Below the pieces are notes generated by a model. That model searched no databases and had not been told where the DNA came from. It saw only the letters and a program-made list of their open reading frames with translations. The position numbers and the translations under genes were made by a program. From positions 1 through 42,380 of the forward strand of contig CAKPKF010000013.1 in assembly GCA_934167175.1 (NCBI GenBank): DNA of 42,380 nucleotides. Reading direction: 5' to 3'. This document shows positions 1-8,016 of the stretch, in pieces. The number at the start of each line of letters is the position of its first letter. The first letter of the stretch is position 1. The stretch is from an uncultured Clostridia bacterium (lineage in GTDB: Bacteria > Bacillota > Clostridia > TANB77 > CAG-508).

Positions 1-527
1 TCATATACCTGCATTGCATCTACTTGTCTATTCTTTTTTATTCTATAAATAAGACTTGAACATGTAACTCCAAAAATTCCAGATGCTATTGCTTCTACAT
101 CACCATCATAAAATTCCCCATTTGCAATCCCTTCATTTACTATTTTTTCAATGATTTTGATATATTGAAAAACTGCCTTTTTACACTTTTTATTTTTTTC
201 TTCTTCACCCCATAATTGTGAAAAAACAACATTAAGGAAATATTCGTATTTTACAATTACTTTTATTTGTATTAGTATTACTGCTTTAATTTTTTCTAAC
301 GCAGTAGTACAGTTTTTGGTTTTTATTTCTATATTGTTTTTTAATAATTCAAATCCTTCTTTTAATAACATATCAAATATATCTTCTTTTTTAGAAAAAT
401 GATAGTATAGTGAGCCTTTTGCCACTCCTGCTATTGCTGTTATCTCTTCAACACTTGTATTATCATATCCCTTTTCTGAAAACATTTTGATTGCTGTATT
501 AAAAATTCTTCTTTTTGTTTTATTCAT
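1..527 (-). CDS. TetR/AcrR-family transcriptional regulator (3' end cut by window edge)
   Basis: About 175 codons are visible and the C-terminus runs off the window. The N-terminus shows the TetR helix-turn-helix: a helix ending MFSEKGYDNTSVEEI, then AIAGVAKGSLYYHFSKKEDI, which is the recognition helix plus the conserved YYHF-K-ED segment. The rest would be the ligand-binding/dimer domain, where no specificity can be read. The ATG at 527 is preceded by AGAGGTG, lying in the last codons of the hydrolase gene, which ends 5 bases upstream; the two are very likely co-transcribed. It probably regulates its own operon or a gene beyond the left edge; the target is unknown. Confidence 0.9.
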   Translation of the reverse strand, partial: MNKTKRRIFNTAIKMFSEKGYDNTSVEEITAIAGVAKGSLYYHFSKKEDIFDMLLKEGFELLKNNIEIKTKNCTTALEKIKAVILIQIKVIVKYEYFLNVVFSQLWGEEEKNKKCKKAVFQYIKIIEKIVNEGIANGEFYDGDVEAIASGIFGVTCSSLIYRIKKNRQVDAMQVY

Positions 528-532
528 TATAA

Positions 533-1549
533 TTACACCTCTTTCATAACCATTTTTATAAAATCAAATATCTTATTATAATATATATCTGGTTCTTTAT
601 ACCTTGATTCAGTATGTCCTGCACCATGTATTATAAGTTTATCTTTTTTGCAATTAGCTGATTCATATAATTGTTCACACATATACTCAGAAACAAAATC
701 ATCATTATCTCCATGAATAAATAATATTGGAACAGAGGCTTTTTTTACTTGTTCTAATGCAGAGGCTTCTTTTATATCATATTTTGCTCTATAATTTGCT
801 ACTACTTCAAACATATTTAATACAGGAAAAGCTGGTAAATTAAATCTTGCTTTTGCTTCAGATGCAAATATATTCCATACAGATGTATAACTACTATCTT
901 CTATTATAGCTTTAATATTATTTGGAAGTGTATCACCAGATGCCATCAATACTGTTGCAGCCCCCATTGATGAACCATGTAATATAATATTAGAATTTCT
1001 GTTTTGCTCTATAATTAAATCTATCCAGCACTTTAAATCTTCTTTATCTAGCCATCCCATTCCAATATATTTTCCTTCACTTTCGCCAGTCGCTCTCATA
1101 TATGGAATTAATACATTATAGCCTTTTTCTGAAAAGTGCATTCCTACTGATATTACTGATTCTGGATTCGAGCGATAACCATGTAAAACAATTACCCAAT
1201 CATCAATTTGTTTGTCTTTTATATATTCTGTTCCTCTTAAAGTAATTCCATCTTTTGCAGTAACCTCAACCTTTTCATTTTTTATAGTATTGGTCCATTG
1301 ACTTGCAAGTTGCATTTCTTTTTCTCGATTTTCTTTTATAATTTTTTCTGTTTCATTATTTATACTAGCAACTTCTATTGAACCTTTATTTTTTACTTCT
1401 CTATTCCCACCATTTCCTGTTCTTAAGATTGCATAATTAACAAAATAGTTTCCTATTCCTATGGTTACTACTATGCTAATTATAACTATAATTAATATTG
1501 CAATTAATATCTTCCTTAAAATATTTGGCTTATTATTTTTTCCTTCCAT
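533..1549 (-). CDS. Membrane-anchored alpha/beta hydrolase (S33/YqkD-like)
   Basis: The 338-residue product begins with one hydrophobic segment (about residues 13-32) and then an alpha/beta-hydrolase fold facing outwards. The nucleophile elbow is HGSSMGAAT with Ser194 as likely catalytic serine. Asp281 or Asp284 in HGDNDDF and His312 in GAGHTES complete a plausible triad, and VLHGYRSN at 121-128 matches the oxyanion-loop region. Family members include predicted serine aminopeptidases, esterases and lipases, and the substrate cannot be inferred. The start is supported by AAAGGAGAT eight bases upstream of ATG. The TetR gene follows after 5 bases, so the pair is probably an operon. Confidence 0.88.
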   Translation of the reverse strand: MEGKNNKPNILRKILIAILIIVIISIVVTIGIGNYFVNYAILRTGNGGNREVKNKGSIEVASINNETEKIIKENREKEMQLASQWTNTIKNEKVEVTAKDGITLRGTEYIKDKQIDDWVIVLHGYRSNPESVISVGMHFSEKGYNVLIPYMRATGESEGKYIGMGWLDKEDLKCWIDLIIEQNRNSNIILHGSSMGAATVLMASGDTLPNNIKAIIEDSSYTSVWNIFASEAKARFNLPAFPVLNMFEVVANYRAKYDIKEASALEQVKKASVPILFIHGDNDDFVSEYMCEQLYESANCKKDKLIIHGAGHTESRYKEPDIYYNKIFDFIKMVMKEV

Positions 1550-2061
1550 GTATATCTCCTTTTATACTTTTTGTATATTGTATCATAAAAGATTACTATA
1601 TTACATGTATTTGACTTATCGGTATAAATTAAAATTTACTTTAGATAAAACATTATATTTTTTTATCCAGTCAATTGATAACTTTGCTCTATTAATTCTT
1701 TTATTAATGTCTTGTCCCAGATTTTTTTATCTTATTTCAATTCATAATTGAATCTTAACTGATTTTATAATTTATCCTTTATAATTTTATATTCAAATTT
1801 TACAAAAATCTCTAAAATCTTCAAATCACTATATTTGCCGTGTTTTTGCAACAACAAAACTATATGTCTTTAAAATAAAAACACCTTAAAATCGATTCTC
1901 GTAAGCCATTATTTTAGGCTTTTTAGAAATTACTTTAGTATCTGTAGATAAATTATAAAATTTAATCTACAAAAATATTATTGTATAATCCAATTTGCTA
2001 TATGATGATTTATTTTTTAATAATAAAACAGAGTTCTAATCATAAAACTCTGTTTCAATGT
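1550..2061. other. Non-coding/decayed stretch between hydrolase gene and aminopeptidase fragment
   Basis: No intact gene is visible in about 510 bases. On the minus strand, 1765-1869 holds a 34-codon open stretch ending in TAA, without a start codon, whose composition looks coding (it contains KHGKYSDLKILEIFVKFEY). It may be the tail of a lost gene; I do not recognise the family. The right end carries the terminator-like hairpin listed separately. Confidence 0.4.
2027..2055 (-). terminator. Hairpin terminator downstream of the aminopeptidase fragment
   Basis: AAACAGAGTT and AACTCTGTTT form a 10-base stem around a loop of about 9 bases. On the minus strand it is followed by a T-rich tract (TTATTATT). 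It lies just past the stop of the M29 fragment, in the right place to end leftward transcription coming from the NUDIX gene. Confidence 0.6.
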
Positions 2062-2259
2062 TTATTTTAAATTTTCAGCATTTAATTCTTTGAGCTCTTC
2101 TAATATAAATTTTCCATCTTTCATTATTAGTATATCATCAAAATATATTTCACCACCACCAAATTCTTTTCTAAGAATTTTAACTATATCCCAATGAATT
2201 GCTGACCTACAAGCTATCCATCGTGAGGTGGAAGTGGGAGAAGCGTGAATCAAAGTCAT
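2062..2259 (-). pseudogene. C-terminal remnant of an M29-type aminopeptidase
   Basis: From about position 2205 leftwards the frame encodes SAIHWDIVKILRKEFGGGEI, then YFDDILIMKDGKFILEELK, the typical C-terminal end of M29 metallo-aminopeptidases (SA-HWD, then GG-IYxD--LI-KDGKF). Complete members have about 370-410 residues; only about 47 remain. The 18 codons in front of SAIHWD do not resemble the family and come from a GC-richer block, so the fragment is joined to foreign sequence. Metal ligands of the catalytic core are absent. It is not expected to be functional. Confidence 0.75.
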
Positions 2260-2265
2260 AGCTTG
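2210..2265. repeat. GC-rich block bounded by an 8-base inverted repeat (possible mobile-element scar)
   Basis: CAAGCTAT (2210-2217) and ATAGCTTG (2258-2265) are perfect inverted repeats around 40 bases of about 50% GC, against about 25% GC nearby. Inside, CCATC-GTGA-GGTGG can fold as a short hairpin with a GNRA-type loop, followed by AAGTGGGAGAAGCGTGAATC. Such structured ends are seen at the right ends of IS200/IS605-family elements (TnpB guide-RNA scaffolds), but I cannot confirm a match. It sits exactly where the M29 gene is interrupted. Confidence 0.4.
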
Positions 2266-2288
2266 ATATACAAAAACTTGATATTTTT

Positions 2289-2762
2289 CTATACTTTCTC
2301 ACTTTTTTCTATATTATGTTCAATTTCAATATATTTCTTTATTGTTTTCTTTACTTCAGCAGTTATCTTAGGATTATTAATGATTTCTTCAACTGTTCCC
2401 CATGAATATGCATCATGCTCTGTTAAAATAATATTATCTATTCCTTTTACCTTAATTGCAAAATTATATTGTCTGGCACTTTTTCCACTTCCAGATTTAT
2501 AATCAAAACTATCTATATAATATAATATTCTTTGCATATCACAGTTTGTCTCTTCTTTTATTTCTCTGGCTAATGCAATCGTTATATCCTCACCTTCCTC
2601 CATATTTCCGCTTGGCAATTCATCAATTTCTCCCATAAAATCATCTGACTTTCTGGACATTACAAGTATCTTTCCTTGTTCATCAACAATAATTGCTCCA
2701 ACAACATTTTTTACAATTCCTTCTCTTTTTCCTTTTTCTAATAAATAAGCATAATTATCCAT
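2289..2762 (-). CDS. NUDIX hydrolase
   Basis: The 157-residue product has a nearly complete Nudix box at residues 52-73: G52-x5-E58-x7-R66-E67-x2-E70-E71, where the usual glycine after EE-x is an asparagine (EETNCD). The metal-binding glutamates are present, so pyrophosphohydrolase activity on a nucleoside-diphosphate-linked substrate is expected; the substrate is not predictable. The strand VVGAIIVDEQGKILVMSRK before the box is typical of the fold. ATG at 2762 has an AGGAGG ribosome site. The genes on both sides are fragments, so it is a lone survivor in a decayed area. Confidence 0.9.
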   Translation of the reverse strand: MDNYAYLLEKGKREGIVKNVVGAIIVDEQGKILVMSRKSDDFMGEIDELPSGNMEEGEDITIALAREIKEETNCDMQRILYYIDSFDYKSGSGKSARQYNFAIKVKGIDNIILTEHDAYSWGTVEEIINNPKITAEVKKTIKKYIEIEHNIEKSEKV

Positions 2763-2844
2763 ATCTAATTCCTCCTATTAATTATTTTTTTGAAATTCAT
2801 TATATACATATATTAAAAGACATTTTTTTACTTCTGGAGATATA

Positions 2845-3051
2845 CTATTTTCTTTTTCTATATCTTGTACTTGGTCCATTACCAATTTTAATTAGAATAT
2901 TACCATCTACTAATTTATTTAATAATGTTGATGTAGTAGTTTTTTCTTTTTTTATTAAAGTTTCAGCAATTCTTCTAGTAATTGAACCATTTTTCTCAAT
3001 ATATTTTATTATTAAATCTATATCAGTATCAGTATTCTGATTTGTGATAAA
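2845..3051 (-). pseudogene. C-terminal winged-helix remnant (AAA_4/RecG-like or Fic-type protein)
   Basis: An open stretch of about 68 codons with no start codon, opened by a TAA, encodes IIKYIEKNGSITRRIAETLI followed by KKEKTTTSTLLNKLVDGNI, LIKIGNGPSTRYR and a stop. This is a winged-helix domain of the kind at the C-terminus of divergent-AAA (AlbA_2/AAA_4) 'ATP-dependent helicase-like' or Fic-family proteins, whose main domains are missing here. Between its stop and the NUDIX start are about 80 bases with only the NUDIX ribosome site. It is a relic rather than a small gene, because no ATG, GTG or TTG with a ribosome site precedes it. Confidence 0.55.
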
Positions 3052-3081
3052 TTATATCATTTCAAGTATTTATATATTTTT

Positions 3082-3781
3082 CTATTTATTCTTATTTAAG
3101 ATTTTATCTGCTTGTGCTTGTGTTAGATTTTTATATTTTACCATTTTATGTATTACTTGATTTTGCCTTTGCCTTGCCAATTCTGGATTTTTTGTAGGTG
3201 CATATACTGATGGAGCATTTGGAATACCTGCTAATAAAATACATTCATAATCAGTCATTTTATTCAAATCTTTATTAAAATATCCGCTTGCATGCTTCCT
3301 TTACTGTGTAATAACCATCACCAAAATAGCTTGTATTTAAATATAATTCTAATATTTCATCTTTGGTATAGTTCTTTTCTATTTCAAAGGACATAAATAC
3401 TTCAGCAATTTTTCTAGTTATTTCCTTTTTTTGTGTAAAATATATATTTTTTGATAACTGCTGTGTTATGGTACTTCCACCTTCTACAAAACTCCAAGTT
3501 CTAATATCATTATATGTTGCTCTTCCTATTGCAATTATATCAATTCCTCTATGTTTATAAAATCTATGATCTTCTACTGATATAACTGCATCTTTATACA
3601 TTTGAGGTATTTCTTCTATTTTAGCATAATTTTCTTTTTTTCTTATTGTTTCAACTTTACTTGATAATGGAATTTCCTGAATAGCTTTCTTATACATATC
3701 ATATCCATCGCCTATTACTAATAGTCCTAAAATTATAAAAACTAATATTATTACAAATGTTATTTTTTTTAATTTTTTCAT
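3082..3781 (-). pseudogene. Monofunctional GT51 peptidoglycan glycosyltransferase, frameshifted
   Basis: The first 168 codons encode an N-terminal membrane anchor (about residues 7-24) and a GT51 domain: SVEDHRFYKHRGID with catalytic Glu70, GGSTITQQLSKN at 101-112, and ELYLNTSYFGDGYYTVKEA. At about 3291 the frame changes; the other frame continues GYFNKDLNKMTDYECILLAG and IPNAPSVYAPTKNPELARQR to residue ~230, as in normal family members. The break can be explained by a 4-base insertion (GCA-TGCA-AGC in place of GCA-AGC). As written, the product stops before the end of the glycosyltransferase fold. The class A PBP at 17.6-20.2 kb carries an intact GT51 domain and could cover its role. Confidence 0.85.
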
Positions 3782-3979
3782 TCAAAACCACCTCTTTTGG
3801 TAACATTTCTATTTTTACATTGTCTTAATTATCAGTATTAGTAGAAAAGTATATTTTTAGTTCTTTATAGTTTTATTATACTATCTTCTCTTAATAACTG
3901 CCATCGATTTACCTTACAACAATCTTACATTTTTGTAAGGTTACTAATTATTTTATCTTGTTTTGCAATAGACATTATA

Positions 3980-4013
3980 AAAGTGACACACCACATATTT
4001 TGTATGCCACTTT
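3980..4013 (-). terminator. Possible terminator of the 3-hydroxyacyl-CoA-dehydrogenase-like gene
   Basis: AAAGTG and CACTTT close an interrupted stem; on the minus strand the sequence after the stem is TTTATAATG, a weak U-tract. It lies about 100 bases beyond the stop at 4119. Confidence 0.35.
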
Positions 4014-4073
4014 ATAGTATTTTCTTTTTGTTATATTTCTTTGTAATATTAAGTACTAACACCCAATAAATGA

Positions 4074-4099
4074 TGAAATACACATTGGAGTGTATTTCA
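4074..4099. repeat. Perfect 10-base hairpin
   Basis: TGAAATACAC, a 6-base loop ATTGGA, then GTGTATTTCA. It lies 20 bases beyond the stop of the dehydrogenase-like gene. The minus-strand flank (TCATCATTTATT) is only weakly T-rich, so it may be a terminator or an mRNA 3'-end stabiliser. Confidence 0.55.
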
Positions 4100-4118
4100 A
4101 AACGTGTTTTTTATCTAA

Positions 4119-5084
4119 TTATAATTTTTTGTGTAATTTTAATAATTCTATTAACATTTTGTCTCTATATTCTGCTAAAGATGCATCATCATTTCCAATT
4201 TCTTTAGGACGATTTTTCATCTCTTCTTCTACACCTTCACGTGCAATTTTTCCAAATTCTTCAGGCATAGCTTTGAAATCTGCCATATCATTAAGCCATA
4301 AGTTTATTGATGACCCAAGATGTTTTAATAATCCATCTATACCAACTTTTCCACCGCCTAATTGAAATACTAGTGATGGTCCCATTATTCCCCAACGAAG
4401 ACCAGGTCCGAATGTTACTGCTTTATCTGCATCTTCTACAGTGCATACTCCATTCATTACTAAACTACATACTTCACGGTACAATGCCATTTGAAGTCTA
4501 TTACATATAAATCCAAGAGCTTCTTTTTGCAATACAACTGGTTCTTTACCAATCATAGTAAAAAACTCTTTTGCTGTTTTTACTACTTCTTCACTTGTTT
4601 TATCTCCCTTTGTAATTTCTACTAAAGGAATTAAGTGTGGTGGATTATATGGATGACTTCCTATAAATCGTTCTGGATGTTTTGCATCTTTTGCAATTTC
4701 TGTAATTAAAAGCCCAGATGTAGAACTTGTAACAATTGTTTCAGCATTTGTATATTGTTCTATTTTGTTTACAATTTGTCTCTTTATATCATAATTTTCA
4801 GGACCAGATTCTACAATGAATTGAGCATCTTTTACAGCTTCTTCTATTGAAGTAGTGTATGTAATTTTTTCTTCTATTTTTTTACATTGCTCTAGAGTTA
4901 CTACTTCATTTTTTATTAGTGATTTTAAACTTTCTCCTATTCTTTCTTTTGCTAAGTCTAATGATTCTTGATTAATATCATAGACTGTTGTATTAAGTTC
5001 TTTTAGTGCAAAATATAATGCCCAACTGTATCCTATTACACCTGCTCCAATGCATGATACTTTTTTTATTTCGTTTGCTTTCAT
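4119..5084 (-). CDS. 3-hydroxyacyl-CoA dehydrogenase-fold NAD-dependent dehydrogenase (carnitine dehydrogenase/lambda-crystallin-like)
   Basis: The 321-residue product has an N-terminal NAD-binding Rossmann fold (CIGAGVIGYSWALYFA, glycines at 13, 15 and 18) ending in acidic D36 of TTVYDIN, then the catalytic segment IGSHPYNPPHLIPLVEI, with the His and Glu expected for 3HCDH enzymes, and a C-terminal helical domain (LGFICNRLQMALYREV). Length and the HPYNPPHLIPLVE signature fit the L-carnitine dehydrogenase / L-gulonate 3-dehydrogenase (lambda-crystallin) branch better than 3-hydroxybutyryl-CoA dehydrogenase (about 282 residues). The substrate is therefore probably a beta-hydroxy acid and not certainly a CoA ester. 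It stands alone, with TAAAGGAGGAATT before the ATG. Confidence 0.85.
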   Translation of the reverse strand: MKANEIKKVSCIGAGVIGYSWALYFALKELNTTVYDINQESLDLAKERIGESLKSLIKNEVVTLEQCKKIEEKITYTTSIEEAVKDAQFIVESGPENYDIKRQIVNKIEQYTNAETIVTSSTSGLLITEIAKDAKHPERFIGSHPYNPPHLIPLVEITKGDKTSEEVVKTAKEFFTMIGKEPVVLQKEALGFICNRLQMALYREVCSLVMNGVCTVEDADKAVTFGPGLRWGIMGPSLVFQLGGGKVGIDGLLKHLGSSINLWLNDMADFKAMPEEFGKIAREGVEEEMKNRPKEIGNDDASLAEYRDKMLIELLKLHKKL

Positions 5085-5183
5085 AAATTCCTCCTTTGTA
5101 TTTTAAAATTATAGTAGTATTCAAATAATTAGTTTATATGAAACAAATAAATTATATCTTTCGCTTTTTATAATGTCAATATA

Positions 5184-5489
5184 TTAAGAGTTACTAGCTA
5201 CTATAAAATCTACAAATGAATTTCTTTTATAAACTAACTCTCCAGTTTGATTTTCACGATATCTGCTATATACATTAGATTCAACATAAATTTTTTTTTT
5301 TTTTTCGTTTACTTCAAAATATAGTATATGAGTTTCTTACATCATATTGTTGTCATCAACAAATGATTCATATTCCTTCTTTACTAAGGTAGCTTCTGCT
5401 CTTTCTTCCTTAGCAGATGTATTTAAAATAAACTCAATTATTTCAAATACAATTACCCCTGCTACTACTAAGAATACTATTGTTGCCAT
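5184..5489 (-). pseudogene. DUF2500-like small membrane protein, broken by a stop and a frameshift
   Basis: ATG at 5489 with an AGGAGGAAG ribosome site opens MATIVFLVVAGVIVFEIIEF, one membrane helix, and a soluble part (EATLVKKEYESFVDDNN) that stops at TAA 5337-5339. The same frame then continues ETHILYFEVNEK up to a run of 15 A residues (5291-5305), after which another frame carries YVESNVYSRYRENQTGELVY and KRNSFVDF to a TAA at 5184. Put together, this resembles DUF2500 proteins (helix, variable hinge, YYVTFE strand, then a GELTYKGxRFLxF end). A nonsense codon and a homopolymer slip both have to be undone to restore the gene. Confidence 0.6.
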
Positions 5490-5596
5490 AATACTTCCTC
5501 CTATTATATTTTTCTATTTTTGTAACATTCGTTAGGTAACTATTGTTAGTTTATCATTAAAAAATACTATTGTAAACATATTATAGAAAAAATATA

Positions 5597-5848
5597 TTAC
5601 AATTCATATATATTTGCTTTCAGAATTAATTTTTGTATTTTTGCTTTATCATCTAAGGATATTTCCCATGTACTACCAACTATGCTTCTTTTTATTTTAT
5701 GCTCTTTTGTTGGCTCTCCTATTAGTTTATTCAATTGTTTTTGTAAATCTACTTTATTTGTATATATTGAAAGAATTTTTTCACTATATAGTACATTTAT
5801 TGTAGTTTCTGTTTCTGATTTATTTTGTTCTTTATATATTTTGCTCAT
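5597..5848 (-). CDS. Conserved-looking small protein of unknown function
   Basis: An 83-residue, soluble, Lys/Ile-rich product. No domain is recognised. A central amphipathic stretch (KVDLQKQLNKLIGEPTKE) and a C-terminal helix (LDDKAKIQKLILKANIYEL) can be seen. Coding is supported by a proper start (AGAGGAGAATT before ATG 5848), an uninterrupted frame with typical codon use, and its place just downstream of the leftward MATE gene. No function is proposed. Confidence 0.6.
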   Translation of the reverse strand: MSKIYKEQNKSETETTINVLYSEKILSIYTNKVDLQKQLNKLIGEPTKEHKIKRSIVGSTWEISLDDKAKIQKLILKANIYEL

Positions 5849-5890
5849 AATTCTCCTCTTTTTATAAATACTTATATTTTTATATAATTC

Positions 5891-5921
5891 AAGCAGATAA
5901 TTAGCAACTAATTACCTGCTT
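5891..5921 (-). terminator. Hairpin terminator of the MATE-kinase fusion gene
   Basis: AAGCAG-A-TAATTAG, loop CAA, CTAATTA-C-CTGCTT: a 14-base stem with one mismatch, starting 11 bases after the stop. On the minus strand the following sequence is A/T-rich (GAATTATAT) rather than a pure T-run. Confidence 0.55.
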
Positions 5922-5931
5922 AAATTAATTA

Positions 5932-7929
5932 TTACACTTTTTGAACATCTTTTACCATATTGCAAATTAATTCTACTGCATAATCTATTCCTATTGTATC
6001 ACTATTAATACAAATATCATAATTAGAAGGTTCCTTCCAATTATTCTCAGTATAATACTTATAATGATTAGCCCTTAATTTATTTATTCTTGTAATTTCC
6101 TTTTTAGCCTTTTCTTTATCCATTCTATAAAATGTAGTCGCTCTTTTTATTTTATTTTCCAAACTATTATCTATAAATATTTTTAGCACATTCTGATTAT
6201 CTTTCAATATAAAATCTGCACATCTTCCAACAATTACACAAGATTCTTTATTAGCTAATTCTTTTATAAGTTCAGATTCTTTTATAAATAATTCATCTGC
6301 ATTATTTAATCCTGCATAATATCCATTGTTAAAATTATCTAGTACTGTTCTTTTTTGCTCGTTTTCCTTAATATATTCAGCTGAAAAGCCTGTACTATCT
6401 GCCATTTCTTCTATAAAATTTTTATCATATAATTTTATTCCTAATTTTTGTGCTACTAATTTTCCTATATATCTTCCACCAGATCCATATTCTCTTGCTA
6501 TAGTAATAATTACATTCTTATCATTAATCTGATTCTCAGATGCTTTTTCTATTATAACTCTTTCACCGGTTTTTTCTTTACTTTTTAATGATTTCCATTC
6601 TCTCAATAACAATGTTACAGCTAAAATAAATGCTATTCCATCTGCAACTGGACCTGCACTTAATACTCCTATAATTCCATGAGTATAACTAAGTATTACC
6701 ATTGCTGGAATTAATATAGCAATTTGCCTTGAAATTGATAATATTGCACTTTTAGTACTTTTTCCAATTGCTTGAAAAAATATTCCAGATGGAATTTGAA
6801 CACCATTACATATACAAAGTAGTAAGTATGTTCTAAATGCTAAACAAGCAAAATCCATATAATTAGAATCTCCGCTACCAAATATTGAAATTAGTTTGTC
6901 TGGTATTGTTTGGAATAATATAAATGCTATTGTACTAATTAATACACTTGTACCTAAAACAATTTTTAAAGTTTCTTTTACCCTATCAAACTTTTTAGCT
7001 CCATAATTATATCCTAATATTGGTTGACTTCCAACTGCTATTCCTACTATCAAACTGTTTAATATTTGATTTATTTTCATTACAATACCTATTACTGTAA
7101 TTGGAATTTCAGCTCCGTATTTACTTTCAGCTCCATATTTTCCAAGCAAATTATTTTCTACTGTCATAACACAAACAAAGCTCATTTGAGTAATAAAACT
7201 GCTTATTCCAAGTGTTGCTACTTTTTTACAAACATTTGCTCTTAATTTAAAACAATCTTTTGATAATGTTATTGTTTTAAATTTTCTTATATAAATAATA
7301 TTTAGTACAAATGTAAGAATTTGACTTATAACAGTAGCTATTGCTGCTCCTGCTACTCCCATGTTAAATGTAAAAATAAATATTGGATCTAATATTGTAT
7401 TTAATATTGCTCCTGCAATCATATTAATCATTGAATATTTTGGACTTCCATCTGCTCTAATTATTGAGTTTAATGTTGTTCCAATCATTGCAAAAGGAAA
7501 TCCTATGGCAATAATAGTTCCATATGTTGTTGCATAATCTTTCAAATTTTCAGTACATCCAAACAATTTTAAAAATTGTGGCAAAAATATTAATGTAATT
7601 ACACAAAATGCTATAGAAACTATAGTCGAAATTACAATTCCATTAGCTACACCTATTTCCGCATCTTTTTTCTTTTTTTCTCCAAGTTTCAAACTTAAAT
7701 ATGCTGATGAACCATCTCCAAACATTAATGAGAATGCAAGTGCTATCATAACCAATGGGAACACTACATTTGTAGCTCCATTTCCTAAATAACCTACTCC
7801 CTGTCCTATAAATATTTGGTCAACTATATTATATAATGAATTAACCAACATTGATATTATACAAGGTACTGAGAATTTTCTAATTAATTTTCCTATTTTT
7901 TCTTTTCCTAGTATGTTTTCTTGTTCCAT
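5932..7929 (-). CDS. MATE-family efflux transporter fused to a cytidylate-kinase-like domain
   Basis: Residues 1-455 are a complete MATE/NorM-type antiporter with about 12 membrane helices (start EKIGKLIRKFSVPCIISMLV, internal PLVMIALAFSLMFGDGSSAY, the repeat half with VGSQPILGYNYGAKKFDRV). A short linker follows, and residues 472-665 form a cytidylate-kinase-like P-loop domain: NVIITIAREYGSGGRYIGK with the nucleotide-binding GSGGRYIGK at 482-490, CVIVGRCADFIL, then the lid region IKRATTFYRMDKEKAKKEI. The frame is continuous, with an ordinary ribosome site (GGAGGAATAAA) before ATG 7929 and none before the kinase part, so the fusion appears real. The kinase domain should be cytoplasmic; it might sense or modify nucleotides and control transport, which is inference. 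Confidence 0.9.
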   Translation of the reverse strand: MEQENILGKEKIGKLIRKFSVPCIISMLVNSLYNIVDQIFIGQGVGYLGNGATNVVFPLVMIALAFSLMFGDGSSAYLSLKLGEKKKKDAEIGVANGIVISTIVSIAFCVITLIFLPQFLKLFGCTENLKDYATTYGTIIAIGFPFAMIGTTLNSIIRADGSPKYSMINMIAGAILNTILDPIFIFTFNMGVAGAAIATVISQILTFVLNIIYIRKFKTITLSKDCFKLRANVCKKVATLGISSFITQMSFVCVMTVENNLLGKYGAESKYGAEIPITVIGIVMKINQILNSLIVGIAVGSQPILGYNYGAKKFDRVKETLKIVLGTSVLISTIAFILFQTIPDKLISIFGSGDSNYMDFACLAFRTYLLLCICNGVQIPSGIFFQAIGKSTKSAILSISRQIAILIPAMVILSYTHGIIGVLSAGPVADGIAFILAVTLLLREWKSLKSKEKTGERVIIEKASENQINDKNVIITIAREYGSGGRYIGKLVAQKLGIKLYDKNFIEEMADSTGFSAEYIKENEQKRTVLDNFNNGYYAGLNNADELFIKESELIKELANKESCVIVGRCADFILKDNQNVLKIFIDNSLENKIKRATTFYRMDKEKAKKEITRINKLRANHYKYYTENNWKEPSNYDICINSDTIGIDYAVELICNMVKDVQKV

Positions 7930-7978
7930 TTTATTCCTCCGTTTTCTATAAATTTTATTTAAATTTACTCATTTTTTT

Positions 7979-8000
7979 AACTGCCTTATTTAAGACAGTT
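7979..8000. repeat. Hairpin between pspC and the MATE-kinase gene
   Basis: AACTG-C-CTT, loop ATTT, AAG-A-CAGTT. The T-rich side faces the plus strand, where no gene ends, so it is a poor terminator for the leftward pspC gene; it could limit read-through or stabilise mRNA. Confidence 0.45.
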
Positions 8001-8016
8001 AATTTATTTTTTTATT

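Larger units (their letters stand above)
3782..4118. other. Intergenic region with three hairpins
   Basis: No coding signal is seen. It contains a 9-base inverted repeat ACCTTACAA/TTGTAAGGT (3911-3919 and 3933-3941), an AAAGTG/CACTTT hairpin (3980-4013), and the 10-base hairpin at 4074-4099. The promoter of the GT51 gene should lie at the left end, but no clear -35/-10 pair is visible. Confidence 0.5.

Noticed and set aside
1461..1751. Rightward ORF of about 96 codons opposite the hydrolase start, and similar hydrophobic ORFs opposite most genes.
   Set aside because: They are low-complexity Phe/Leu/Ile readings on the wrong strand of AT-rich genes, without ribosome sites.
3911..3941. ACCTTACAA/TTGTAAGGT repeat as a metal-regulator operator.
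   Set aside because: It is too far from a recognisable promoter and no regulator gene is adjacent; left as an unnamed inverted repeat.
5291..5305. A15 run as a simple phase-variation switch.
   Set aside because: A separate TAA lies upstream in the same gene, so changing the run length alone cannot restore the protein.
7979..8000. Hairpin as the pspC terminator.
   Set aside because: On the pspC (minus) strand it is followed by an A-run, not a T-run.
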